Source: Anabaena sp. 4-3 (lineage in GTDB: Bacteria > Cyanobacteriota > Cyanobacteriia > Cyanobacteriales > Nostocaceae). From it: a stretch of DNA of 64,000 nucleotides. Both the position numbers and the translations under genes were made by a program. The stretch lies in assembly GCF_001597745.1 (NCBI RefSeq), contig NZ_LUHJ01000068.1, positions 131,434-195,433 of the forward strand. The letters are read 5' to 3'. Shown here piece by piece: positions 35,316 to 44,942 of this stretch. How positions within the stretch are numbered: the first letter of the stretch is position 1; each line of letters starts with the position of its first letter. The notes below the pieces were generated by a model. It had not been told where the DNA came from, ran no database searches, and was given only the letters and a program-made list of their open reading frames with translations.

Positions 35316-37916
35316 CTAATGTTTAACAGTCTGAGATTTAGCTTCTAAATTTTCTAGACGGCTTTTGAGTTCTTGGTTTTGCTGTTTGAGTTGATCAAGT
35401 TCCTCCCGTAACTGACGCAGGGCTGTGTCTGTACCTATGTTTTTCTGCACCTTGGTAATTTGTTCTTCGGCAGAGCGACACACACGCCCATCTGCTGTTT
35501 GATTGGCTAGCGATCGCAACACTCCTAATGCTTTGGGTGTCTCCATTTGCCCCAAGGATGCTACTACCGCCATTTGCGTCAAAAAGAAGGTTTCTTTGGC
35601 TAGTTCTGCAAGTCTGTCTACTACCCGTTCTAAATTAACCGGACTTTGACCTACAGAAATTTTACCTAATGCACGAATTGCTGCTAAACGCAAGGGTTGC
35701 GGCACACCATTTTTAGTGTATTCCAGTAACAAATCTAGGGCTGCTGCTGAAGTTTTCAGTTCTGCTAAACCCCCAATTGCGCCACTGCGAACAACTTCAT
35801 TCCAACCGGCTCTTGCTGCTAAAACAGATTGTAGAAGTTTGATCACCTTTTCTTCTTTGGGTTTATCTTCTAAATTAGCAGCTGCGATCGCTCCTAAACT
35901 CCGACAAGCAGCAGCTTCCACATAGTAACTGCGATCGCCATCTTTAACTACCTTTTTTACAGCCTTATAGCTAGCGCGAGTTTTAATTTCTCCCAATGCT
36001 TCTAATACCGCCCGTCGCACATAAGCATTCTCATCTTCTAAACCCGCAACTAACCCATCAAAAACTTGATCTAACTTAATCTCTGCCAATTCTTTAGCTA
36101 CTTCTACCCGCACACCCCAAAATGGATCATGTTTCAAAGCTGCGGCTAAAGCTTTGATCGCTTCTAATCCGCCTTTTTTCGCCAAAGCTGTAGCTGCATA
36201 AATCCGAGAAATCGGGTCTGGGTCAGCTACTAACTGCGCTTTTAACTCTGGGATGGGATACTCCAAACAGACAGTCTTGAGAAAATTATTCCCCACATCA
36301 AAGCTGATAAAATCTGGTTTCTTGGCTAATGGGAAATAAAAACTCTGTTCCCGTTCATGTACTCTGACTGTAAAAGTTTGCAGTTTTGCTGTTTTCCCTG
36401 GTTGGGTGTAGCCAAAACCAACGGGAATTTTTAAATCAAATAACTCTTTACTATTATTGTCTTTGGCTTGGGTTTGCGTCACCGTCAGCTTTGCTAACTT
36501 CGCCTCACCATCCCAACTATAAGCCACCTTAAAATCAGGATGACCACCACGATAAACATACTGATCAAACAAGAAAGCCAGATTTCGACCCGTGGCTTTT
36601 TCTATGGCTCGCAGTAAGTCGATAGTTTCCACCGTTTGGTGAGCATGATTCTGAACAAAAGTCTGAATTGCTGGCCAAAACAATTCTTCGCCCAGTTCCG
36701 CGCGAATCATATGATAAACACAAGACCCTTTTTCATAGATGTGGCGGTCATACAGTTCAATAGCGACGCGGTAAATGTGCGTTACCATTGGGCGACGGTA
36801 GCGGCTACTATCTTCACTCAGGTAACTACGAGCTTCTAATAATCGATAGTAAGCTGCTTCTTCCGAACCATACTCTTGTTCTGTCCACATCACTTCGGAA
36901 TAAGAAGCCATCCCTTCCTTAATCCAAGCATGAGACCAATGCTTAATGACTAATAAATCACCAAACCATTGATGTGCTAGTTCATGAACCACTAAGCTTT
37001 CAGCATTGCGGTTATCTAAAGCGGCGCGTTCATCTAATAGACATCGGTCTGTTAACAGGGTGGTAGAAGTGTTTTCCATCCCGCCAAAGATAAAGTCACT
37101 GACGCAAACTTGGGCGTATTTGGGAAAAGGGTAAGCATAACCATACTTTTCACTCAGAAACTCAATCATGCGGGGAGTTTTTCCCATGCTACGTTTAGCG
37201 TCTGCTTCCCGTCCTTTTTCTACGTAGTAGGTAACGGGTTTACCTTGCCACTCTTCCCGAATTTCCGCGAAATCACCAACAGCGAGCGTCATTAAGTAGG
37301 TAGGATGTACTTGTTGTTGTGACCAATGGTAGATTTTGTCATTGCCATCTTCTCTAGCTTCAATCAATTCGCCGTTAGAGATGGCGATTAAATGTTTGGG
37401 AACACGGACACGAATTTCCGAAGTGGATAGTTGTCCGGGGTAGTCGAAGCAGGGAAACCAGAAGCGAGAGTCTTCATCTTCTCCTTGAGTCCAGACTTGA
37501 ATGGGCTTGTCGGGGTAGTGTGCGTCTGGTTGAATAAAGTAAATACCACGTTGGGGTTTTTCCACAGAGTAGGCGATCGCAATCAATAACCGTTTCCCGA
37601 CTTTGGTAGGCTCAGATAGCTCAATAGTTAGCTGTTCGCCGTCATAATCAAAGCTTTGCCCTACTTCATCTACCTGTACAGACTCGATATTCAAGTTAAC
37701 CGCATCTAAAGTTAAGCGGTCAATACCGTTACGTATCGGTGATAGCCGAATATTACAAACACCCTGGTAACTTTGCTTGGGAATATCCAAGTTCAAGTCC
37801 AGAAAAATATGCTCTACCTGTCCAGGGCGATCTGGATTGTAGTGGGGTTTCGCCCCAGGTAACTCAAAAGATTTACGTCCGTTATTTTCTGTATCAAAAT
37901 AATAAGAGTGAGGCAT
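35316..37916 (-). CDS. M1-family metallopeptidase with C-terminal HEAT-like repeats
   Basis: 866 residues from the ATG at 37916. The M1 N-terminal beta domain is followed by the substrate-binding FIFGGMENTSTT (GxMEN, about 278-284) and the zinc site VVHELAHQWFGDLL (HExxHx18E, about 306-312), with the later E in HAWIKEGMASYSEVMW. From about residue 560 the protein continues in helical repeats (KALAAALKHDPFWGVRVEVAKELAEI, GLVAGLEDENAYVRRAVLEALGEI) of the HEAT type and ends in a coiled coil (LREELDQLKQQNQELKSRLENLEAKSQT). Cytosolic aminopeptidase role is expected. An upstream frame from 38021 is less likely. Confidence 0.92.
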   Translation of the reverse strand: MPHSYYFDTENNGRKSFELPGAKPHYNPDRPGQVEHIFLDLNLDIPKQSYQGVCNIRLSPIRNGIDRLTLDAVNLNIESVQVDEVGQSFDYDGEQLTIELSEPTKVGKRLLIAIAYSVEKPQRGIYFIQPDAHYPDKPIQVWTQGEDEDSRFWFPCFDYPGQLSTSEIRVRVPKHLIAISNGELIEAREDGNDKIYHWSQQQVHPTYLMTLAVGDFAEIREEWQGKPVTYYVEKGREADAKRSMGKTPRMIEFLSEKYGYAYPFPKYAQVCVSDFIFGGMENTSTTLLTDRCLLDERAALDNRNAESLVVHELAHQWFGDLLVIKHWSHAWIKEGMASYSEVMWTEQEYGSEEAAYYRLLEARSYLSEDSSRYRRPMVTHIYRVAIELYDRHIYEKGSCVYHMIRAELGEELFWPAIQTFVQNHAHQTVETIDLLRAIEKATGRNLAFLFDQYVYRGGHPDFKVAYSWDGEAKLAKLTVTQTQAKDNNSKELFDLKIPVGFGYTQPGKTAKLQTFTVRVHEREQSFYFPLAKKPDFISFDVGNNFLKTVCLEYPIPELKAQLVADPDPISRIYAATALAKKGGLEAIKALAAALKHDPFWGVRVEVAKELAEIKLDQVFDGLVAGLEDENAYVRRAVLEALGEIKTRASYKAVKKVVKDGDRSYYVEAAACRSLGAIAAANLEDKPKEEKVIKLLQSVLAARAGWNEVVRSGAIGGLAELKTSAAALDLLLEYTKNGVPQPLRLAAIRALGKISVGQSPVNLERVVDRLAELAKETFFLTQMAVVASLGQMETPKALGVLRSLANQTADGRVCRSAEEQITKVQKNIGTDTALRQLREELDQLKQQNQELKSRLENLEAKSQTVKH

Positions 37917-38031
37917 TGATGATGACTGACCTTTTATACTGAAACTTCTAGTTGTATATATTTTCCAAAATATATCGCTTATTTGTCCTGTGCAGTCAAC
38001 TCTGCCAGCGAAAACAGACACTGATGCTCAA

Positions 38032-38130
38032 ATGCGTCGAGTATCAATTTTCTCTGACAAATCAGGATACTCTGCACCTCATGTTGCTATTCATGAACTA
38101 TCAAAGCTGGAAACTATTTCCATAGCTTAG
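38032..38130 (+). CDS. small open frame ending at a terminator
   Basis: A 32-codon frame (MRRVSIFSDKSGYSAPHVAIHEL...) whose stop is two bases before a strong terminator. The frame is open further upstream to a GTG at 37990 (46 codons). There is no clear ribosome-binding site, so this is a candidate only. It is the only plus-strand frame that could explain the terminator at 38133. Confidence 0.3.
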   Translation: MRRVSIFSDKSGYSAPHVAIHELSKLETISIA

Positions 38131-38132
38131 GA

Positions 38133-38165
38133 TAGCTTGTTGGTTTCCACCAAGCTATTTTTTTT
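38133..38165 (+). terminator. strong rho-independent terminator
   Basis: TAGCTTGTTGG-TTT-CCACCAAGCTA forms an 11-bp stem with one mismatch and a three-base loop, followed by eight T. It points along the plus strand although the last annotated gene there ends at 35202. Confidence 0.7.
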
Positions 38166-38368
38166 GATTTTGACTATTTCGGTTGCGGATTTACTGGTCA
38201 GGATTTTGTAGTATTTTTTGGTGTCTTTGTCTAGTAATAGGGCAGAAATTGCATATTTCTACCAGTTAATTCGGAAAAATCAGTACATATCACGAAATAA
38301 TTCCATAAACTCTACAATGACGTTTTTGTTAACCTCAGTCACAATTTGAGGAAAAGAGGATCATAACA

Positions 38369-40057
38369 ATGCCCGAAACTAAATCCAAGTTTTTAATTCC
38401 TGCGGTTGGTGCTGCTGTAGTTGTCGCAGGAAGTGTAGCAGCTTATATATATCTCAAAGGCCCCTCTGGTGATGGTTCAGGTGCTTTAAGTAGTGCTAAA
38501 TTTGTACCTGCTTCTGCATACATGGCTACCTATATTACTACAGACCCCCAAGCCTGGGCGAAGTTGCAGCAATTCGGTACACCAGAAGCACAAAAGTTAC
38601 TGGCTCAAGGTTTTGAAAGTTTGAATCAAGATTTGTTGAGTGATAGTAACATTACTTACGAAAAAGATATTAAACCTTGGGTGGGTGGGGTAATGATGGC
38701 TGTGTTACCGCCAAACCCCACTAAAACCAACCAATTGAATACAGAATCGTCGGCAACACCAACACCAATTAAGCGACAGCAAGAACCACAAGTCTTAATG
38801 GTATTGGGGATTAAAGATAAACTGAGTGCTTTAAACTTTGCCAATAAATTAAAGGCACAAAAAGGGGTAAAAACTAAAGAAACTGATTATAAAGGCGAAA
38901 AAATTACCGAAACCGCGTCAGAAAATGGTAAGGCAACCTACACGGCGGTTTTAAATAATAGCTATATTGTATTTTCTCCTGAAAAACCAGCAGTTGAACA
39001 ATCAATTGATGCTTTTAAAGGTCAACCTTCCTTGGCTAATAAAGCAGGTGCGAATACCATTTTGGCTAAAAATGTAGATGTGAAGAATTCCTTGGCTCAA
39101 GTTTACATCCCAGATTATCCGGGTATGATCCAGCAACTTGTGGCTGCCAATCCCCAGTCTAGCTTGACACCGCAAACCTTAAAACAGCTACAACAGGTAA
39201 AATCAGTGGTAGCGGCTGTGGGTGTGGATGACGCTGGGTTAAGATTAAAGGCGATCGCTAACTTAGATCCCCAACTCAACAAGTTTGAATATCAAAATTC
39301 TCCCTCTAAAATAGTCGGGCAATTTCCCAGCGATACTTTTGCTTTAATTAGTGGCCAAGGAATCAGTCAAAGTTGGTCAACACTGGTAGCACAATCTCAA
39401 GAATATCCCGAATTTAATCAAGTTTTAGAACAAGCCAGGGGACAACTCCAATTAGTCAATATCGACCTAGATAAAGAAGTTTTTGGTTGGATGAATGGGG
39501 AATTTGCCTTTGCCGCTATCCCCTCGAATCAAGGTATACTAGCTAGTATAGGTTTTGGGGGTGCAATGGTTTTTGATACGAGCGATCGCAAAACCGCCGA
39601 AGCTACCTTAACTAAATTAGATAATCTCGCCAAAGCCCAAACAATTAATGTCACCACCAGAAATATTGGTGGTAAAAATATCACAGAATGGCAAATACCG
39701 CAACAAGGTGCTTTATTCGCCCACGGTTGGTTAGATCAAGATACTGTATTTTTAGCTGTTGGCGGCCCCGTAGCAGAAGCACTGGCAAATAACAAAAATC
39801 AATCTTTGGAAAACAGCGATACCTTTAAAGCCATCACTGCTTCCTTGCAAAAACCCAATGGTGGTTACTTCTACCTAGATATGGACAAAACCATGTCCTT
39901 AGTTAATCGTTTTGCCGCACCAACTCAATCCATACCCCCAGAAGCTAATGCTATTCTCAGTTCTATTCGTGGTTTGGGTGTTACCGCTACCAGTCCCGAT
40001 AAATCTACCAGTCAATTGGAGATGTTATTAGCTCTTAAACCCAGCACCGCCAAATAG
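38369..40057 (+). CDS. DUF3352 domain-containing protein
   Basis: 562 residues with one N-terminal membrane helix (FLIPAVGAAVVVAGSVAAYIYL) and a long soluble domain. DUF3352 pattern: SAKFVPASAYMATYITTDPQAWAKLQQFGTPEAQK near the start, then repeated halves in which FGWMNGEFAFAAIPSN, GGAMVFDTSDRKTAEATLTKLDNLA and NKNQSLENSDTFKAITASLQKPNGGYFYLDMDK are conserved. It is probably anchored in the cytoplasmic or thylakoid membrane with the domain outside. Role unknown. AGAGGA at 38356-38361 precedes the ATG with good spacing. Confidence 0.88.
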   Translation: MPETKSKFLIPAVGAAVVVAGSVAAYIYLKGPSGDGSGALSSAKFVPASAYMATYITTDPQAWAKLQQFGTPEAQKLLAQGFESLNQDLLSDSNITYEKDIKPWVGGVMMAVLPPNPTKTNQLNTESSATPTPIKRQQEPQVLMVLGIKDKLSALNFANKLKAQKGVKTKETDYKGEKITETASENGKATYTAVLNNSYIVFSPEKPAVEQSIDAFKGQPSLANKAGANTILAKNVDVKNSLAQVYIPDYPGMIQQLVAANPQSSLTPQTLKQLQQVKSVVAAVGVDDAGLRLKAIANLDPQLNKFEYQNSPSKIVGQFPSDTFALISGQGISQSWSTLVAQSQEYPEFNQVLEQARGQLQLVNIDLDKEVFGWMNGEFAFAAIPSNQGILASIGFGGAMVFDTSDRKTAEATLTKLDNLAKAQTINVTTRNIGGKNITEWQIPQQGALFAHGWLDQDTVFLAVGGPVAEALANNKNQSLENSDTFKAITASLQKPNGGYFYLDMDKTMSLVNRFAAPTQSIPPEANAILSSIRGLGVTATSPDKSTSQLEMLLALKPSTAK

Positions 40058-40134
40058 TATCCTGTACACGGAAATACTGATATAATTGTACTCATAGGTG
40101 AAATACTGACCGTATTCCCACCAAAACTTTCATT

Positions 40135-40193
40135 GTTTGTAGTGAGGACTTTAGTCCTCTCTCAAAATCAGGACTTCAGTCCTAACTACAAAC
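40135..40193. repeat. inverted-repeat element with two inner hairpins
   Basis: Outer arms GTTTGTAGT (40135-40143) and ACTACAAAC (40185-40193) enclose GAGGACTTTAGTCCTC and AGGACTTCAGTCCT palindromes. It matches, in reverse complement, the copy at 9036-9051. Confidence 0.65.
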
Positions 40194-40220
40194 CCAACTC
40201 CGGTGATTCTCTAAACCGCC

Positions 40221-40682
40221 ATGTTATCTAGTTCCAACGCCGTCAACAGCTGCCTTGCACCTGGTAATTTGCGTAAAGTGCATCATATTGCCCTCAATGT
40301 TCAAGATATGCAAGCATCTCGACATTTCTATGGCAATATCCTGGGTTTGCATGAACTGACTGGGGATGAAATCCCTACAACATTGGTAGAACTGGTAGCA
40401 TCGGGGAAAGTTGCTAATTTCATCACTCCCGATGGTACGATTTTAGATTTATTTGGGACACCGGATTTAACCCCACCCCATCCCAACCCAGAACAGAGTT
40501 TTACCAGAGCATATCATCTAGCGTTTGACATTGACCCAGAATTATTTGAGCAAGCTGTGGCAGTTTTGCGAGACAATCAAATTCAGATAGCTCATGGCCC
40601 AGTCAGTCGTCCTACTGGTAGGGGTGTGTATTTTTATGACCCTGATGGCTTTATGATTGAAATTCGTTGCGACCCACAATAA
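40221..40682 (+). CDS. VOC (glyoxalase/dioxygenase) superfamily protein
   Basis: 153 residues, a two-module VOC fold. The first module has KVHHIALNVQDMQASRHFYGNILGLHEL and the second RAYHLAFDIDPELFEQAVAVL, FYDPDGFMIEIRCDP. His in HHIALN, His in YHLAF and Glu in MIEIR are the usual metal ligands. Substrate unknown: the superfamily includes glyoxalase I, fosfomycin resistance and extradiol dioxygenases. No operon partner except the small gene 4 bases after its stop. Confidence 0.85.
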   Translation: MLSSSNAVNSCLAPGNLRKVHHIALNVQDMQASRHFYGNILGLHELTGDEIPTTLVELVASGKVANFITPDGTILDLFGTPDLTPPHPNPEQSFTRAYHLAFDIDPELFEQAVAVLRDNQIQIAHGPVSRPTGRGVYFYDPDGFMIEIRCDPQ

Positions 40683-40686
40683 TAGT

Positions 40687-40971
40687 ATGTCAATGCAGAT
40701 ATTTCAAGTTATTGAAGACGTAATCACAAAGCCAGCCATTCCCCACGAACCACATAAACAATCATTAAAAGCCTGGGCTATGTATTGTCTGCGAGATCGA
40801 GGGTTTATAGTTGTCTATGCTCAAAACGCTGACTTCGCTATTGAAGTCAAGGGTGGAAATAAGCTTTATTTTAAGGTGACGAAAAATCCCTCTGAGGTAG
40901 ATAATTCTTGTAATTGGATAGTTTGGGATAGTGCCACCCATAGGGCTAGTCTCATTACACCACAGGCTTGA
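40687..40971 (+). CDS. small hypothetical protein
   Basis: 94 residues from the ATG at 40687 (a second ATG at 40693). A TTG at 40657 would overlap the VOC gene and is less likely. The central part AWAMYCLRDRGFIVVYAQNADFAIEVKGGNKLYFKVTKN has a predicted alpha/beta layout with an Asp...Glu-x-Lys pattern that recalls the restriction-endonuclease-like fold, but the match is weak and may be chance. A terminator follows. No known family. Confidence 0.55.
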   Translation: MSMQIFQVIEDVITKPAIPHEPHKQSLKAWAMYCLRDRGFIVVYAQNADFAIEVKGGNKLYFKVTKNPSEVDNSCNWIVWDSATHRASLITPQA

Positions 40972-41041
40972 AGATTTTAACAAAAAAAATTATTTTTCTC
41001 TACATACTGATAACAGTCCCAGATTATTTGTTATCCCCAAC

Positions 41042-41070
41042 ATACCCGACTGCTTTCAAACGTCGGGTAT
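41042..41070 (+). terminator. terminator after the small gene
   Basis: ATACCCGAC-N11-GTCGGGTAT (9-bp perfect stem) followed by CTTTGTTT. The rest of the gap to 41577 is AT-rich with no gene recognised. Confidence 0.6.
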
Positions 41071-41577
41071 CTTTGTTTAGCAATTCTCACTACAGACTCT
41101 CATCCCGATTCTCTATCAAGACGGGCTTGATTAGAACCCCCTGTAGTCCCCTCTAGGCAGTCGGGGCATTCGCTGGGGTGATATTGCAGCTTCATAAAGA
41201 AACTTATAACAGCCGAATCATATTATTTAAATCAAGAAAATCAGTTTTATTTTCGTGATTACATATCAGATAAATGCAATTTTAGTTATAAAATTACTGT
41301 ATTTTTATTGATTAAATTAGAGATTTGATTAACAAAAATTTTACCCATATTTTCCTCTGAAAATAGAGAAAAATAATATATATTTATTCCTAAATAAACT
41401 ATAAAAAATATGATTGCTAATTAAAGATGATTATGTGATACTGGCACGTAAATATACTGGTATCTATTAAGAATTTTCAGCAAACATCATGTAATTTACA
41501 TGACTGATATCGAAGTGAGAATGTATTGTTAGTTGATACCAGCGATCGCCAATCTCGTAACCACAAACTGGAATCTT

Positions 41578-42249
41578 ATGAACAAGTTTCAATCTTTATT
41601 TCTTGGGGCAACTATGGCAGCCGCAACAGCCACAGTTGTATCCTTTGCCCCTTCTGCTGCTTTGGCCATTCAGCTATACGGGAACATAAGCATTCGTGGC
41701 GATGCTAACTTAGGTCCTAACAACCAAACTCCTGCAAATACTGCCATTACATGGACGAATGCTTCAGGTACAGTTAGTAACAACTCTAACGCTAGCTTTT
41801 TTAATTTGCGAAACACGACAGCCACTTTGCAAAACATCGCTTTGACCATCGCTGACCTTGCAAATGTTAGTAACACAGCACCCAGTTCTGCTGTCTATAA
41901 CTTTGGAGCTATTGATAACTTCGCTAATTTTGGTAATGTTACTTTAGACGGAATAAATGGCATACTGGCTTTTCACCTAGACCCTGGTAGCCTGACTAGA
42001 ACAGTATTAGGAAATGATACTGTTGTAGTAACTCTAGACCAGGTTACTGGGAGATTTGATTTTAACGGCACAACTTTTGCCACCGCCGTGATGAGTGGAG
42101 AACAAAGTGGCAGTAGTGGCACTTTTGGTATATCTGCAACTGCTGTACCTGAACCTCTGACAATGACAGGTTTAGCCCTAGGTGTAGGCTTTGGAGGATT
42201 TCTTAAAACTCGCTATTCCAAAAAAGAAAAGCAACTTGAGAAAGTATAA
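41578..42249 (+). CDS. PEP-CTERM sorting-domain exported protein
   Basis: 223 residues from the ATG at 41578. The N-terminal signal peptide (NKFQSLFLGATMAAATATVV, then PSAALA before cleavage) is followed by a Thr/Asn/Ala-rich domain. The C terminus has VPEPLTMTGLALGVGFGGFLKTRYSKKEK, a PEP-CTERM sorting signal. Such proteins are usually surface-exposed after exosortase cleavage. The domain (HLDPGSLTRTVLGNDTVVVTLDQVTGRFDFNG) is beta-rich and not recognised. An upstream in-frame ATG at 41533 would place 15 residues before the signal peptide and is less likely. Confidence 0.82.
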   Translation: MNKFQSLFLGATMAAATATVVSFAPSAALAIQLYGNISIRGDANLGPNNQTPANTAITWTNASGTVSNNSNASFFNLRNTTATLQNIALTIADLANVSNTAPSSAVYNFGAIDNFANFGNVTLDGINGILAFHLDPGSLTRTVLGNDTVVVTLDQVTGRFDFNGTTFATAVMSGEQSGSSGTFGISATAVPEPLTMTGLALGVGFGGFLKTRYSKKEKQLEKV

Positions 42250-42446
42250 ACTCCAACCCTTGAGCTAACTTAACATCAAATCACAAGTATAAATTATATT
42301 TTGTGTTTCGGTGAGAGTCCACTCAACCCAAAACTCAAACCCAACTTTTGTAATTTTCTGCTCAACAGGCTAGGAATTAGAAGAAGTTTGGTAATTCTCA
42401 AAGTATACTAAAAACCCTTCTTCCATTCTCAACTTTAGAAATGTAG

Positions 42447-42466
42447 AGACGTTTCATGAAACGTCT
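42447..42466. repeat. 20-base palindrome AGACGTTTCATGAAACGTCT
   Basis: Perfect palindrome in the 670-base gap between the PEP-CTERM gene and the small frame at 42920. Sequences of this type (GAGACGTTTCATGAAACGTCTC) recur in cyanobacterial intergenic regions. No gene recognised in the remainder of this gap. Confidence 0.5.
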
Positions 42467-42919
42467 TTACATATTTCACCATCTTCTTGTAGAAAAGAGG
42501 CTGGTGAGGTTTCCAAGACTTTGATGTTAATAGCAATACTGTTCCAACATCTTCTCAAATAGCTTGGTTAGAGTGTGGCCTCATAAGTGTTGATAAGTAA
42601 ATAAATCTTTTGTATCCTGACATAAGGATAATTTAAACTTATTTTTATAAAAACTCAGTCACAAATATTCATAGTTGTGGGTGTGGTTACAAGTTGGTCT
42701 CTTTCTTTTTCTGCCTACCCCCACGGTAATTCATGCTTTGTAACGGCTTATTACATCGATGGACAGGAGAGCCGAAAAGTTTTACAATCTAAACTAAATA
42801 GAGTAAATCTACCTATTCCCCAATCAACCTGACCATAGTAAAGATTTTCTGGGGATTCCGCTAGAGGCGTGAATCAAGCTATTAATATAAAAAAGTATTT
42901 ATCAGAGGGTTATAATCCA

Positions 42920-43042
42920 ATGGAAGTAAAGCTTATTTTAGTGGGTTTAACTGTTATATTTACGATTTCGTGCCTGTTTTTTGGGACGAAAAACGGATTT
43001 TATGATTCAGACAACTACCACGGTAATGGCTCTGCTCATTGA
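42920..43042 (+). CDS. small membrane protein (40 residues)
   Basis: An ATG at 42920 with GAGGG at 42905-42909 opens a 40-codon frame: a hydrophobic segment (VKLILVGLTVIFTISCLFF) followed by a polar tail (GTKNGFYDSDNYHGNGSAH). One membrane helix with the polar tail outside is expected. Too short to name; not recognised as a known photosystem or cytochrome b6f subunit. The ribosome-binding site and composition support a real gene. Confidence 0.5.
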   Translation: MEVKLILVGLTVIFTISCLFFGTKNGFYDSDNYHGNGSAH

Positions 43043-43286
43043 TCACACAACAATAAAAGGCAAGTTCCCTTGTCCCTTGGTTTGAGGGTTAATCAACAGT
43101 TTCTCGTGACTGAGGTTCTGATAACCAGTGCGGGTTAGCAAGAGGTGTCCTCTCCAATCTACAATCCAAATTCATAGGCTTTAGGGAGGCACTACGCAAT
43201 TTACCCCTAGGCTATAAAACCCAAATCCGCATAAAACGGGGCGTTTGGGATATGTCAATGACAATGAGGTTGGAGGGGAAGGAAGC

Positions 43287-44942
43287 ATGAGAGATAAGTT
43301 GTCAGAACACTCTCGTGTTGATACACAGGAAACAGCAACTGAACTAGAATGTTTTCCCTATAGTGTTCAACATCACGATGAGGGTGTGTGTTTATTGGTG
43401 CGGATGGGGCCACATCGCATCCTGTTAGACTGTGGGATGGCGGACATTTCATCTTTAAAAAAGAGTGTCACCACATCCACAGAGTTACCAGCAGATTTAG
43501 TCTTAGTCTCTCATGCCCACCCAGACCATGCTAGAGGGTTACTCTCTCTGCATCAAGCTTTCCCGAATTTACCCATCTATGCCAGTGAAGTCACCTGTAA
43601 ATTGCTACCTTTGAATTGGCTAGATCAAGAAGCTCAAACAATTCCCCAGTTTTGTCACGCATTACCATTGCGATCGCCTATCGAACTACATGATGGGCTA
43701 GTTGTGGAAATCTTTCCGGCTGGGCATTTACCAGGGGCAGTAGCCATTCTCCTCACTTATACCACAGAGCAACGTCTGTATAAGCTGCTATACACAGGAG
43801 ACTTTTTCTTATCAAATTCCCGGTTAGTAGAAGGTTTGCGGTTAGAAGAACTGCGGGGAATGGATTTGAATGTGTTGATTATTGAAGGCACTTATGGTAC
43901 ATCCCGTCACCCCCACCGCCGCAACCAAGAAAACCAACTAGCCGAACGAATTAATCGGGCGATCGCAGATGGTTGTTCTGTGCTAATTCCCACACCCGCT
44001 TTAGGTTTAGGGCAAGAACTCTTAATGCTGCTGCGTTCTCATCACCATTTCACCGGCAGAGACTTAGATATCTGGGTTGATGGTGCTGTGGCTATAGGAT
44101 GCGATGCTTACCTGGAATTATTACCGCATTTACCCCCATCAGTACAAAACTTTGCCCGCCATCAGCCCTTGTTTTGGGATGAACGAGTCCGTCCCCGGAT
44201 GCGGCGGTTGCTGCCAGAACATCACGCCACTGTGGGCAAATCTCCCTGTATTGTCCTCACAGATATCACAGCAGATTTTAACCAATACTGCCAACCGGAA
44301 ACCGGGCCATGGCTAATTTTATTACCAGAAAAAATTGATGTCAATATTAACAAACAATATGCCACACCTACAACCATCGAAACCTATCTCCTAGCACAAC
44401 ATAGTGATGGCCCTGGTACTACCCAGTTAATTCACAACTTGCGTCCGCAACATGTTGTGTTTGTGCATGGTTCCTCTAGTTACTTGGCAGACTTAACCAG
44501 TTTAGAGGAGTTACAAAACCGCTACCACGTTCATTCACCATTACCAGGGACGCTGGTAGAATTGCCCATTGGCGAGACATTTTTACAACCAGCCGCCCCA
44601 GAGACAAACTATGAAGGTGAACTGACAGAATTAGGCACGGTGATTAACATTAGCCTTCCCGAAGCGATTACCGCCGATCCCCGTTGGCGACAGTTTGCCG
44701 ATACCGGTTTAATTGAAGCCCGTTGGCAAGGGGAAGAATTAGTCTTGAGAGGATTAACCCAACGAGAACTGCTCAATCAAAATAGCGATCGCTATATTAC
44801 CCCTGATATCGATTGCTGCGGTACCTGCCGACACCAAAGAGGACAACGGTGTTGGAATCCGGCTTCACCATTATATAACTTTAGAGTTACCTTAGAAGGT
44901 TATTGTCCGGCTTTTGAACGGCCAGCAGGTAATAGTCATTAG
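43287..44942 (+). CDS. beta-CASP-like MBL-fold metallo-hydrolase
   Basis: 551 residues from the ATG at 43287, which has GGAAGG just before; an earlier ATG at 43245 is possible. The metallo-beta-lactamase core has LVSHAHPDHARGLLSLHQ and LLYTGDFF. NVLIIEGTYGTSRHP opens a region like the beta-CASP insert of RNase J/CPSF73-type enzymes. RMMBL-like HVVFVHGSS is visible near residue 400. The C terminus is Cys-rich (CCGTCRHQRGQRCW ... GYCPAF). It may act on nucleic acid, but the substrate is not shown. Cys residues could bind zinc or an Fe-S cluster. Confidence 0.8.
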   Translation: MRDKLSEHSRVDTQETATELECFPYSVQHHDEGVCLLVRMGPHRILLDCGMADISSLKKSVTTSTELPADLVLVSHAHPDHARGLLSLHQAFPNLPIYASEVTCKLLPLNWLDQEAQTIPQFCHALPLRSPIELHDGLVVEIFPAGHLPGAVAILLTYTTEQRLYKLLYTGDFFLSNSRLVEGLRLEELRGMDLNVLIIEGTYGTSRHPHRRNQENQLAERINRAIADGCSVLIPTPALGLGQELLMLLRSHHHFTGRDLDIWVDGAVAIGCDAYLELLPHLPPSVQNFARHQPLFWDERVRPRMRRLLPEHHATVGKSPCIVLTDITADFNQYCQPETGPWLILLPEKIDVNINKQYATPTTIETYLLAQHSDGPGTTQLIHNLRPQHVVFVHGSSSYLADLTSLEELQNRYHVHSPLPGTLVELPIGETFLQPAAPETNYEGELTELGTVINISLPEAITADPRWRQFADTGLIEARWQGEELVLRGLTQRELLNQNSDRYITPDIDCCGTCRHQRGQRCWNPASPLYNFRVTLEGYCPAFERPAGNSH

